Of a stretch of 64,000 nucleotides of DNA, positions 52,511 to 60,905 are shown piece by piece. The notes beneath the pieces are model-generated. The model saw only the letters and a program-made list of their open reading frames with translations, was not told where the DNA came from and did no database searches. This DNA is from Lysobacter antibioticus (lineage in GTDB: Bacteria > Pseudomonadota > Gammaproteobacteria > Xanthomonadales > Xanthomonadaceae). The stretch lies in the NCBI RefSeq assembly GCF_001442535.1, contig NZ_CP013141.1, positions 4,118,517-4,182,516 of the forward strand, read 5' to 3'. Both the position numbers and the translations under genes were made by a program. Within the stretch, counting starts at the first letter, position 1. Every line of letters starts with the position of its first letter.

Positions 52511-53910
52511 GCGCTGCACGCATCTGGGTCGTCGACGACGATCGTTCGGTCCGCTTCGTCCTGTCGACGGCCTTGCGCCAGGCCGGCTACGACGTCGACG
52601 GGTTCGAGAATGCCGGCGATGCGCTCGATGCATTGGAGCAGCGCGGCGTGCCCGATCTGCTGTTCACCGATGTGCGCATGCCCGGCGACGGCGGCCTGGT
52701 CCTGCTGGAGAAGCTCAAGGCGCGCGCGCCGTCGCTGCCGGTGGTGGTGATGAGCGCCTACACCGATGTCGCCAGCACCGCGGGTGCGTTTCGCGGCGGC
52801 GCCCAGGAATTCCTGTCCAAGCCCTTCGACCTCGACGACGCGGTGGCCCTGGCCGCGCGCACCCTGGCGGCGAGCGAACCGCAGGACGAAGCGAGCGTCG
52901 TCAGCGACGGCGCCGCCGCCGACAGCCTGATCGGCGACACGCCGGCGATGCTGACCTTGTTCCGCGCGATCGGCCGTCTGGCCCAGGCGCCGCTGTCGGT
53001 GCTGATCACCGGCGAGACCGGCACCGGCAAGGAACTGGTCGCGCGTGCGCTGCATCGCGAGTCGCCGCGTGCGACGCGGCCGTTCGTCGCGCTCAATACC
53101 GCGGCGATCCCGGCCGAGTTGCTCGAAAGCGAGTTGTTCGGCCACGAGGCCGGCGCTTTCACCGGCGCGCAGCGGCGCCATGTCGGGCGTTTCGAACAGG
53201 CCCATGGCGGCAGCCTGTTTCTCGATGAAATCGGCGACATGCCCTTGCCCTTGCAGACGCGCTTGCTGCGGGTGTTGGCCGAGGGCGAATTCTTCCGGGT
53301 CGGCGGGCGCGAACTGATCCGGGTCGACGTGCGGGTGATCGCGGCGACCCATCAAGACCTGGAAACCCTGGTCGCGCAGGGCCGGTTCCGCGCCGATCTG
53401 TTGCACCGCCTCGACGTGGTGCGGCTGCGGCTGCCGCCGTTGCGCGAGCGTCGCGCCGACGTGCCGCAACTGGCCGAACGTTTCCTGGCGTCGGCGGCAG
53501 TGCGTTTTGCCGCGCCGGCCAAGCGGCTGTCCAAGCCGGCGCTGGAGCGCTTGATGGCGCACGACTGGCCCGGCAACGTGCGCGAGCTCGAAAACGTGTG
53601 CTGGCGCTTGGCGGCCTTGGCGCCCGGCGAGACCATCACCCGGCAGGACATGGACGACGTGCTCGGTGTGTCGGTGCAGACGGCCGCCAGCGCCACCGAA
53701 TGGGAGGCGCAGTTGTCGAGTTGGGCGCGCGCGCAGCTCGCCGAAGGCCGCGCGAACCTGCACGCCGATGCGCGCGAGCGCTTCGATCGCGCCTTGCTGG
53801 AGGCCGCCCTCGAACACACCGGCGGGCGACGCACCGAAGCGGCGACCCGGCTCGGCCTGGGGCGCAACACCTTGACCCGAAAACTGGGGCCAGGGCGTCG
53901 CGGCGGTTAG
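52507..53910 (+). CDS. glnG: Nitrogen response regulator NtrC (GlnG)
   Basis: The product is 467 aa. It is a sigma-54 activator. The receiver (1-120) carries the phosphoacceptor Asp55 in LLFTDVRMPG. The AAA+ domain (about 140-370) has Walker A TGETGTGKE, GHEAGAFTGAQRR with the sigma-54-contacting GAFTGA loop, and the Walker B region LFLDEIGDMPLPLQTRLLRV. The C-terminal HTH is TGGRRTEAATRLGLGRNTLT. ATG at 52507 overlaps the ntrB stop as ATGA, so the pair is translationally coupled. It should activate glutamine synthetase and other nitrogen genes outside this window. Confidence 0.95.
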   Translation: MSAARIWVVDDDRSVRFVLSTALRQAGYDVDGFENAGDALDALEQRGVPDLLFTDVRMPGDGGLVLLEKLKARAPSLPVVVMSAYTDVASTAGAFRGGAQEFLSKPFDLDDAVALAARTLAASEPQDEASVVSDGAAADSLIGDTPAMLTLFRAIGRLAQAPLSVLITGETGTGKELVARALHRESPRATRPFVALNTAAIPAELLESELFGHEAGAFTGAQRRHVGRFEQAHGGSLFLDEIGDMPLPLQTRLLRVLAEGEFFRVGGRELIRVDVRVIAATHQDLETLVAQGRFRADLLHRLDVVRLRLPPLRERRADVPQLAERFLASAAVRFAAPAKRLSKPALERLMAHDWPGNVRELENVCWRLAALAPGETITRQDMDDVLGVSVQTAASATEWEAQLSSWARAQLAEGRANLHADARERFDRALLEAALEHTGGRRTEAATRLGLGRNTLTRKLGPGRRGG

Positions 53911-54216
53911 TGCGCCGAAGCGCCGCGGTCTCGCATCGGTCGACGGTGTTCCGGCCGTGCGCATCCGGCTTCAGGTCGAGGCGTCGCAGGCATGAACGCA
54001 TGCGATGCGTCGCGGTTTCGTTCGCACGAACATGCCGTGGTTGGCGGAATGCGATCGTGGGCCGCGCCCGCTCGGTATTCGTGCCCATAATCGGTGATGC
54101 CCGTTGCGATGCCGAGGGCGCGGTCGCGCGTTTCACCTGCGCTGAACCCGCGCCGGGCTAGCGTCGAATCACCTTCTACCGTGCGCCGTCGCCGGCGCCG
54201 ACGACAGGAGTCCCGC
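53911..54216. other. Intergenic region without a recognised gene
   Basis: This is 306 bp between glnG and sodC, both on the plus strand. It shows an Arg/Ala-rich shadow frame only. No hairpin with a U-tract was found immediately after glnG. Confidence 0.45.
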
Positions 54217-54792
54217 ATGAACCCGATCCTTCGCATCTCCATCGCCACCGCCGTGCTCGCGCTCGCCGCCTGCGGCGGCCAGACGACGCGGCCGACGCCG
54301 CCGCCCAAGCCCGTGGGGCCCAAGCCGGTGTCCACCGCCCAGGCGGGGCAGGTCATCCTCGCTTCGGCATCGGGCAGCCTGGTCAGCGGCAAGCTGGCGT
54401 TGCGACCGATGGGCGACGGCGTGCATTTCACCGGCGAGATCGGCGGCCTCGCGCCGAACAGCTCGCACGCGATCCACGTCCACGAGAAAGGCGATTGCAG
54501 TGCGGCCGATGCCAGCAGCGCCGGCGGCCACTTCAATTCGGTCGGCCAACCGCACGGGCAGGTCGATCACGGTCCCCACCATGCCGGCGACATGAACAAC
54601 ATCGTCGCCGACGCCGAAGGCGTGGCCAAGGTCGACGTGCATGCCAGCGGCGTGACCCTCGGCGGCGGTGCCATGAACGATGTCAGCGGCCGCGCGGTGA
54701 TCGTGCATGCCTCGGCCGACGATTACCGCAGCCAGCCGGCCGGCAATGCCGGTGCGCGCCTGGCCTGCGGCGTGATCAAGGTCCTGCGCTGA
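54217..54792 (+). CDS. sodC: Cu/Zn superoxide dismutase, lipoprotein
   Basis: The product is 191 aa. It dismutates superoxide in the periplasm. ATG at 54217 follows CAGGAG. The signal has lipobox LAAC (Cys19), followed by a Pro-rich linker. The copper and zinc ligands are in HAIHVHEKGDCSAADA, SSAGGHFN, and DHGPHHAGDMNNIVADAEG; the second set holds the bridging His and zinc His residues. RAVIVHASADDY supplies the last copper His, and AGARLACGVIKVL closes the disulfide with the first Cys. All needed ligands are present, so it should be active. Anchoring to the membrane by a lipid is common in Gram-negative SodC. Confidence 0.95.
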   Translation: MNPILRISIATAVLALAACGGQTTRPTPPPKPVGPKPVSTAQAGQVILASASGSLVSGKLALRPMGDGVHFTGEIGGLAPNSSHAIHVHEKGDCSAADASSAGGHFNSVGQPHGQVDHGPHHAGDMNNIVADAEGVAKVDVHASGVTLGGGAMNDVSGRAVIVHASADDYRSQPAGNAGARLACGVIKVLR

Positions 54793-54894
54793 TCCCCGGC
54801 GCGGCGGGCGCCGCGCACGCGAAGGCGAAGCATGGCGCCCCCAGGTCGGCGCCGTCGTTTTATCCTGTCCGTTCCGCCCCTGCGAAGCTCCGTC

Positions 54895-55377
54895 ATGACC
54901 CGCCTGCGTATCCGCGATGCCGTTCCGACCGACCGCGACCTGATCGCCGAGTGGATGATCGCGATGGCTTGGGAGACCGAGCACAAGCGTCTCGATCCGG
55001 ATACCGTGCACGCCGGGGTCGCCAACGGCCTGGCCGACGCGGCCAAGGCGCGTTACTTCATCGCCATGCGCGAAGCCGATGTCGGCGGCCACGAAACCAT
55101 CGCGGTGCCGGCCGGCACCTTGATGCTGACCCACGAGTGGAGCGACTGGCGCAACGGCGACTGGTGGTGGATCCAGAGCGTCTACGTGGCCCAGGCGCAT
55201 CGTCGCCAGGGCGTCTACAACGCTTTGCACAGCCACGTCGCCGCGCTCGCCCAGGCCACCCCGGGCGTGGTCGGCTTGCGGCTGTATGTCGAACGCGCCA
55301 ATGCCAATGCGCAGCAGACCTATGCGGCGATGGGCATGGTCGATGCCGGCTACGACATCTACGAGCAGCACACCTGA
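54895..55377 (+). CDS. GNAT family N-acetyltransferase
   Basis: The product is 160 aa. ATG at 54895 (MTRLRIRDAVPTDRDLIAEW); the frame is open to 54832. The GNAT motif A is WWWIQSVYVAQAHRRQGVYN (the V-x(4)-RRQG-x-Y/A pattern that binds acetyl-CoA). LRLYVERANANAQQTYAAMG is the motif B region with the usual N-A-x(2)-Y/F. The substrate is unknown. It follows sodC by about 100 bp on the same strand, without an obvious functional link. Confidence 0.9.
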   Translation: MTRLRIRDAVPTDRDLIAEWMIAMAWETEHKRLDPDTVHAGVANGLADAAKARYFIAMREADVGGHETIAVPAGTLMLTHEWSDWRNGDWWWIQSVYVAQAHRRQGVYNALHSHVAALAQATPGVVGLRLYVERANANAQQTYAAMGMVDAGYDIYEQHT

Positions 55378-55534
55378 TGCGACGATGAGCGTGGGGAGTT
55401 TGGGCCGCTGATCGAGCGTCGGCCGAGTCGAATCACCGATTTCATGTGCCTGGTTTGCTGTGGCCGGAGCCCGTCAGCGTTCGCCGGCGGCGCTGCAGCA
55501 GAGCAAATCCCCCACGTCCGCTACGCGGCCGTTC

Positions 55535-55554
55535 GCCCCCTTTGCAAAGGGGGC
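55535..55554. repeat. GCCCCCTTTGCAAAGGGGGC palindrome
   Basis: A perfect 20-bp palindrome sits inside a longer stretch (about 55490-55580) with the words AGAGCAAATCCCCCACGTCCGC. Similar 'CCCCCTTTGCAAAGGGGG' boxes are dispersed in Xanthomonadaceae genomes. It lies in the 3' region between two convergent genes. Confidence 0.75.
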
Positions 55555-55606
55555 AACAGCGGATGCGTGGTTCTTGGCATCGTCGTCGGCGACGCCGACA
55601 GACGAA

Positions 55607-56524
55607 TCAAAGCTGGTTGGCTTCGCTCTCGCCGTCGCAATGCACGAACGTCACCGGCACGGCATGGGCGCCGAGCACGGCCGAGATCTGTCGCAGCCGC
55701 GCTTCGAAATGCTGGTAGCGGCGGTTGAGCTTGTCGCGGCATTCGTCGGTATTGCATGGCGCTTCGGGCGCGTAGCGCGCATGCCAGGCGGCCGGCGAGA
55801 ACAGGGCGATGCGGGCCTCGCCTTCGCTGTAGTGGATCAGCGGCTCGGGACGGGCGTCCAGCCATTCCTCGCCGTCGGGCTGCAGCAGGGCGGTTTCGAG
55901 CAAGGGCCACAGCGGGCCGAGCCCGGCGTGCTCGTACTGCATCGCCATCATCGCGGCGAGGTCGTGCACGGTCAGGTAGCGGGCGTGTTCGACCTGCAGG
56001 CCGAACGCGGCCTGCGCGGCCAACGCGGTGCCGGCGCCGGCCATGCCGCGCTCGAGCAGGCTGGATTCGAGGATCTCGCCGACGCGGGCGACGACCTCGG
56101 CCTCGCCGCTGAGCACGAACGGCACCAGCCGCAGGGGACCGCCGGCGAAGTCGGGCGAGGGCGCCAGGGCGCCGGGCAGGCGTTCGTCGTGGGCGCCGAA
56201 GGCGATCACCCGCGCGGCCGAGGCGGCGGCGCGGTCGCGCGGCGCATTGGCGGCCAGCTGGTCGAGTTCGCGGTGCAAGGGCCAGCCCGGGCGCAGCAGC
56301 TCGACCGGGTCGTAGTGCGCGCCGACGGTGATCAGGTCCAGGCCGCCGGCTTCGGCGGCGAACGTGGCCAGGTCGCGCGCGATCTTCTCCGACAGCGCCC
56401 CCGCATCCTGGAGCGGCAGGGCATTGCGGTCGACCGCGGCGTCGCCCTTGAGTTCCAGCGCGAGCGCGCCGAGGACGTGCAGGGGCGCGGACGGAGCGCT
56501 GGCGGGAGAGCTGGCTGAGGTCAT
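55607..56524 (-). CDS. Unknown conserved-looking 305-aa protein
   Basis: I do not recognise a family. ATG at 56524 (MTSASSPASAPSAP), or GTG at 56530; there is no strong RBS. An Ala/Pro/Ser N-terminal 15 residues is followed by an even, soluble protein with stretches LHVLGALALELKGDAAVDRN, LDLITVGAHYDPVELLRPGW and LRLVPFVLSGEAEVVARVGE. The C terminus has two Cys (APCNTDECRDKLNRRYQHFE) and a His near the end (VTFVHCDGESEANQL). There is no signal peptide or membrane helix. It is convergent to the GNAT gene and divergent from the thiolase; no context clarifies it. Confidence 0.7.
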   Translation of the reverse strand: MTSASSPASAPSAPLHVLGALALELKGDAAVDRNALPLQDAGALSEKIARDLATFAAEAGGLDLITVGAHYDPVELLRPGWPLHRELDQLAANAPRDRAAASAARVIAFGAHDERLPGALAPSPDFAGGPLRLVPFVLSGEAEVVARVGEILESSLLERGMAGAGTALAAQAAFGLQVEHARYLTVHDLAAMMAMQYEHAGLGPLWPLLETALLQPDGEEWLDARPEPLIHYSEGEARIALFSPAAWHARYAPEAPCNTDECRDKLNRRYQHFEARLRQISAVLGAHAVPVTFVHCDGESEANQL

Positions 56525-56638
56525 GATCACCGAGGATACGCTGGCGTTTGGTAGAGCGCGTGTGCAGCGCTACACTGGGCGCCATTATGCCCGCTCCGCT
56601 GCGGCGGGTCGGTTCGAAACTCCCTGTGAGGTGTACCG

Positions 56639-57916
56639 ATGCGTCAAAACCGTCCCGTCGCCGTGCTCGGTGGCGTGCGTATTCCGTTCTGCCGCCAGAA
56701 CACCGCCTATGCGGATGTCGGCAACCTCGGCATGTCGGTGCGCACCCTCGGCGCGTTGGTCGAAAAGTTCGGCTTGCACGGGCAACAGCTCGGCGAAGTG
56801 GCGATGGGCGCGGTCATCAAGCACAGCAGCGACTGGAACCTCGGTCGCGAGGCGGCGCTGTCGTCGGGGCTGTCGCCGCTGACCCCCGGCATCACCCTGC
56901 AGCGCGCCTGCGGCACCTCGCTGGACTCGATCATCACCGTCGCCAACAAGATCGCCCTGGGGCAGATCGACGTCGGCATCGGCGGCGGTTCGGACACCAC
57001 CTCGGACGTGCCGATCGTCTATGGCAAGAGCCTGCGCCGGCGCCTGCTGGAAGCCGCGCGCGGACGCAGCACCAAGGGCAAGCTGGCCGCGTTCAAGGGC
57101 TTCAGCCTGCGCGAACTCAAGCCCGAGTTCCCCGGCGTGGCCGAGCCGCGCACCGGCAAGAGCATGGGCGAGCACTGCGAGGACATGGCCAAGCAGTGGA
57201 ACATCTCGCGCGATTCGCAGGACGAATGGGCGCTGTCCTCGCACCAGAAGCTCGCCGCCGCTTACGAGCGCGGCTTCTTCGAAGACCTGGTGGTCAGCTT
57301 CCGCGGGGTGTCGCGCGACAACAACCTGCGCGCCGACAGCAGCCTGGAAAAGCTCGCGACCCTGAAGCCGGCGTTCGACAAGACCTCCGGCCGCGGCACT
57401 CTGACCGCAGCGAATTCCACCCCGCTGACCGACGGCGCGGCGGCCTGTCTGCTGGCGTCGGAAGAATGGGCGCAGGCGCATAACCACGAAGTGCTGTGCT
57501 ACCTGCGCGATGCGCAGGTAGCGGCGGTCGATTTCGTCCATGGCGAGGGCCTGCTGATGGCGCCGACCGTGGCCGTGCCGGAGATGCTCAAGCGTAACGG
57601 CCTGACCTTGCAGGACTTCGACCTGTACGAAATCCACGAGGCCTTCGCCGCCCAGGTGTTGTGCACCCTGCGCGCCTGGGAGAGCGAGGACTACTGCAAG
57701 ACCCGTCTCGGCCTGGACGCGCCGCTGGGCCGCATCGACCCGGCCAAGATCAACCCCAACGGTTCCTCGCTGGCGGCGGGTCATCCGTTTGCCGCGACCG
57801 GCGCGCGCGTGGTGGCCACTGCCGCGAAGGAACTCAAACAGCGCGGCGGCGGCCGCTGCCTGATCTCGATCTGCACCGCCGGCGGCATGGGCGTGGTGGC
57901 GATTCTGGAGCGTTGA
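56639..57916 (+). CDS. fadI: Acetyl-CoA C-acyltransferase (thiolase), FadI-like
   Basis: The product is 425 aa. It should cleave or form 3-ketoacyl-CoA in fatty acid oxidation. The nucleophile Cys91 is in TLQRACGTSLDSIITVANKI. His and Cys of the active site are in YEIHEAFAAQVLCTL and CTAGGMGVVAILE; GSSLAAGHPFAATGARVVAT is the usual C-terminal motif. The N terminus MRQNRPVAVLGGVRIPFCRQ fits FadI-type thiolases, which are longer than acetoacetyl-CoA thiolases. No fadJ partner is adjacent. ATG at 56639 follows GTGAGGTGTACCG. Confidence 0.9.
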   Translation: MRQNRPVAVLGGVRIPFCRQNTAYADVGNLGMSVRTLGALVEKFGLHGQQLGEVAMGAVIKHSSDWNLGREAALSSGLSPLTPGITLQRACGTSLDSIITVANKIALGQIDVGIGGGSDTTSDVPIVYGKSLRRRLLEAARGRSTKGKLAAFKGFSLRELKPEFPGVAEPRTGKSMGEHCEDMAKQWNISRDSQDEWALSSHQKLAAAYERGFFEDLVVSFRGVSRDNNLRADSSLEKLATLKPAFDKTSGRGTLTAANSTPLTDGAAACLLASEEWAQAHNHEVLCYLRDAQVAAVDFVHGEGLLMAPTVAVPEMLKRNGLTLQDFDLYEIHEAFAAQVLCTLRAWESEDYCKTRLGLDAPLGRIDPAKINPNGSSLAAGHPFAATGARVVATAAKELKQRGGGRCLISICTAGGMGVVAILER

Positions 57917-57926
57917 TGGGCGCTTG

Positions 57927-57954
57927 ATCTTGCCGGAGCGATGCGCGGCAAGAT
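57927..57954 (+). terminator. Terminator-like hairpin after fadI
   Basis: ATCTTGCCG, loop GAGCGATGCG, CGGCAAGAT is a 9-bp stem 10 bp after the stop codon, then TGTCGC. A weak U-tract; it may terminate or stabilise the fadI transcript. Confidence 0.55.
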
Positions 57955-57959
57955 TGTCG

Positions 57960-59094
57960 CGACGTGGTCGCGACGTGGTCGCGGCTTGTGGTCGTAATCC
58001 AGTAGAGCGCCGCTCCTACTCTTTGAAGCCACGGCCACGACGTTTCAATCTCGCGTCGCTTGCGGCTTGAGCCGCAGGGTAGGAGCGACGCAAGTCGCGA
58101 CCGATCCCGGTGTTTCGGCAATCAAGTGCAAAGCTTCCGTCCGCTGACGCGGCCGGGTTACTTTCTTTTGCTGGCCCAAAAGTCCGTCTGGATTCCCTTC
58201 GGTCAAAGCTAACCAAAGAAAAGGCCTTCCTTGACGAAGCTCCCCTGCGAGTACGCAGCTCGCGCCGGGATTTTTCGATAAGACGTCCCTGTCTTATCGA
58301 AAAACGGCGCACGTCCTGTGCGCCGCCCTACGGGTCTACGGTTGCATCGCGAGTTCGGAACTGCGCCAAGCTCATCACGTCAACGTCAACGCTGTTGAGA
58401 CATAGGCGGCCCCCCGGGTCGACGACGGCCGCTGAACGATCGCGGTCGCGGCTCGCGCCGCTCCTACCCCGAAGCAGCGTTGCTGTTGCTGTGCGCCGTC
58501 CCGCACTTGCGAAGGCAATCGAAGACCCGGAGGGCGGCCCGCATGGATGCGGGCCGTTTTTCATCGGGACAGGGATGTCCCGTATGAAAAAGCCCTGCGT
58601 CGGCATCGAGCGCGCGGGCCCTTGATTCAAAGAAAAGCATTTTTCTTTGGTTACCTTTCTTTTGTTGCTTATGACAAAAGAAAGTAACCCGCCGCTTTAG
58701 TGGCGGAAGCTTTTGGCGTTTGATCTTGCTACGCAAGAAGCTACAAGCCACAAGCAAGTGCAAAGCTTCCGCCCCCTAAAGGGTGCGGGTAACTTTCTTT
58801 TGGCCAAAGCCCCAAAAGTCCGTCTGGATTCCCTTCGGTCAAAAGTCACCAAAGAAAAGTGCTTTTCCTTGACGAAGCTCCCCTGCGAGTACGCAGCTCG
58901 CGCCGGGATTTTTCGATAAGACGTCCCTGTCTTATCGAAAAACGGCGCACGTCCTGTGCGCCGCCCTACGGGTCTACGGTTGCATCGCGAGTTCGGAACT
59001 GCGCCAAGCTCATCACGTCAACGTCAACGTCAACGTCAACGTCAACGTCAACGGCAACGTCAACGTCAACGGCAACGGTAAGCGCCTACGACCA
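57960..59094 (+). repeat. Composite hairpin repeat, locus 3
   Basis: This fills the 1.18-kb gap between fadI and the sulfatase. It begins with decayed REP-like units (57965-58020 and 58078-58103, the latter GGTAGGAGCGACGCAAGTCGCGACC). Then: module C with hairpin 58276-58299, a short (GTCAAC)2, an inverted REP unit at 58441-58468, the terminator-like GGCCCGC-ATGGAT-GCGGGCC-GTTTTT at about 58534-58560, GGGACAGGGATGTCCC, module B (58624-58727), a second module C with hairpin 58914-58937, and a (GTCAAC)n array that ends 18 bp before the sulfatase stop codon. Both module C copies share GACGAAGCTCCCCTGCGAGT in place of the first locus's TTGCAAGGGCACAGG. No gene lies within it. Confidence 0.85.
59017..59076 (+). 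repeat. (GTCAAC/GGCAAC)10 hexanucleotide array
   Basis: Ten units, eight GTCAAC and two GGCAAC, follow the second module C of locus 3 and run up to the sulfatase 3' end. The mixture of the two units shows that the GGCAAC and GTCAAC arrays of this family share an origin. Confidence 0.92.
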
Positions 59095-60597
59095 TCACGT
59101 CGCCGGCGCGCCGCGGCTGGTGCCGGCGATGTACTGCGGCGGCCACACCGCGCTCGGCGGGGTAGTGCCCTTGGCCCGCATCTGCGCCTGCAGTTCGGCC
59201 TCCAGCACGAGCTGTTGCATCGCGAAGGCCGGGTTGCCGGCGAGATTGTCGTTCTGCTGGGGGTCGGCGAGCAGGTTGTACATCTCCCAATCGCCGCCCT
59301 GACCCGGGTCCGACGCCGACCCATACACCGCATAGGTCCACTGCGTCGAGCGGATCGCGCGGATCAGGCTGGGGCCGTCGCCGGCGATGTCGTCGTAGGT
59401 GTAGTGCACGTAGTCCTGCACCGAACTGCTGCTGCCTTCGAGCACCTGGCTGAGGTCGGTGCCGACCAGGTCGGGGAACTGCCCGCTCACGCCGAGCAGG
59501 CTGGCCAGAGTCGGCAGCAGATCGACCGAGCTCGCCAGGGCCTGGGTGGTCTGCGCCTGCGGCCAGGCCACCGGGTTGGAGAACAGCAGCGGCACGTGGA
59601 TCGCTTCGTCGTAGGCGTTGACGAATTTCTCGACCATGCCGTGCGAGAGGCCGAGTTCGCCATGGTCGGCGAAGCGCACGATCAGGCTCTGCTGGATCAA
59701 CTCGCTGCCCATCGCGTCGAGCACCTGTTGGATCTGCGAGTCGACGTATTCGACGAGGTAGGCATAGAAGTCGACGAAATCCTGCTGGCTGGCCTGACCT
59801 TCGCTCATTTGGCCCCAGGTGAAGCTCGACTGCGCGCGCGGCTTGGTCGACAGGTCTTCGTCGGCATTGGCGGGGATCGGCGCATCGGTGAGGCTGTAGG
59901 TCGCTTGGTCGTAGAAGGTCGAGGCCTCGTTCAAATAGCCCAGGTGGGCGTCGTGCGGATTGACCAGCGACACCACCAGGCAGAACGGACTCGCCGGCGG
60001 CGCTTGCAGGAAGGCGCAGGCGTCGGCGACGTAGCGTTGATCGTTCTGGTTCGGCTGCGCCGGTTGGCCCGGCGGCAGCAGCGGCTGCAAAGGGATCAGG
60101 GTGCCGCCGCCGAGGAAGGTGGTGCCGAGGTTGAGTCCGGCGTCGTTCGGGTCCCAGCTCTGGAAGCCCCAGGGCTGCAGGTCGGTGCTCAGTGAGCCGG
60201 GCTCTTCGCCGCCGAGCAGATGCCACTTGCCGATCCAGTAGCAGTCGTAGCCGGCGGCCTTCAGCACGGTGGCGAGGTTGGGTACGCCGTTGGGGAAGTA
60301 CGGCGGCAGCGGCACGTCCGGTTGCGGCAGGGCTTGCTGGCCGGTGGTGGTGCAACCGGTGCGCGCCGGGTACTGGCTGGTTAAAAAAGTCGCGCGGCTC
60401 GGCGAGCACATGCAGGCGCCGGTGAAGGCGTTGGCGAACTCGATGCCGTTGGCGGCGAGTTGGCGCATCGCCGGCATCTTCGCCGCGAGCGTGGGCTGAT
60501 AGGCCGCCGGCCATTGCAGCAGGCTGCGTTCCTGGTCGGTGACGATCAAGATCAGATTCGGTTTGTTGCCGTTCGAGAACAGATCGCTCAAGGCCAT
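59095..60597 (-). CDS. Type I sulfatase (alkaline phosphatase superfamily)
   Basis: The product is 500 aa. It should hydrolyse sulfate esters. ATG at 60597 (MALSDLFSNG) has GGAG upstream; the frame is open to 60693. PNLILIVTDQERS carries the metal Asp, and Cys64 in CSPSRATFL (C-x-P-S-R) is the residue converted to formylglycine. AGYDCYWIGKWHLLGG, PFCLVVSLVNPHDAH and VRFADHGELGLSHGMVEKF are further sulfatase motifs. No signal peptide is visible, so it may be cytoplasmic, though some sulfatases use other routes. No anaerobic maturase or FGE gene is adjacent. It is divergent from the exported alpha/beta hydrolase. Confidence 0.92.
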   Translation of the reverse strand: MALSDLFSNGNKPNLILIVTDQERSLLQWPAAYQPTLAAKMPAMRQLAANGIEFANAFTGACMCSPSRATFLTSQYPARTGCTTTGQQALPQPDVPLPPYFPNGVPNLATVLKAAGYDCYWIGKWHLLGGEEPGSLSTDLQPWGFQSWDPNDAGLNLGTTFLGGGTLIPLQPLLPPGQPAQPNQNDQRYVADACAFLQAPPASPFCLVVSLVNPHDAHLGYLNEASTFYDQATYSLTDAPIPANADEDLSTKPRAQSSFTWGQMSEGQASQQDFVDFYAYLVEYVDSQIQQVLDAMGSELIQQSLIVRFADHGELGLSHGMVEKFVNAYDEAIHVPLLFSNPVAWPQAQTTQALASSVDLLPTLASLLGVSGQFPDLVGTDLSQVLEGSSSSVQDYVHYTYDDIAGDGPSLIRAIRSTQWTYAVYGSASDPGQGGDWEMYNLLADPQQNDNLAGNPAFAMQQLVLEAELQAQMRAKGTTPPSAVWPPQYIAGTSRGAPAT

Positions 60598-60905
60598 GAC
60601 GGTCGCTCCGTGAAGTGCAAGCTCAAACGCGCGATGCATCGCCCTCAGGCCGGCACCCACCGTGGCGCGATGCCAGGCTGTGATCGCGGTCACGCCATGA
60701 CGGCGCTCGGCGCCGGGTTGCGGCTCGATGGGCGGCCCGGAACCGCATGGATCGGGCGGTTCCGTGACCGGCGTCGCCCGGGTTCACGAAAGTCGGTTTG
60801 CGGGCGCTGGCCCAGCTTCCATGCGCGATGGTACGGTCGTTGCGCAACAAACCATACGCAAACGTATCTAATCGTGCTGGTCAATCCTTGGGAGGGGATG
60901 AACTC
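60598..60905. other. Divergent intergenic region with a small dyad
   Basis: This 308-bp stretch separates the sulfatase and the exported hydrolase. ATACG-CAAA-CGTAT at 60854-60867 is a perfect 5-bp dyad 39 bp before the hydrolase start, in an AT-richer patch. It could be a regulator site. No gene is apparent. Confidence 0.5.
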
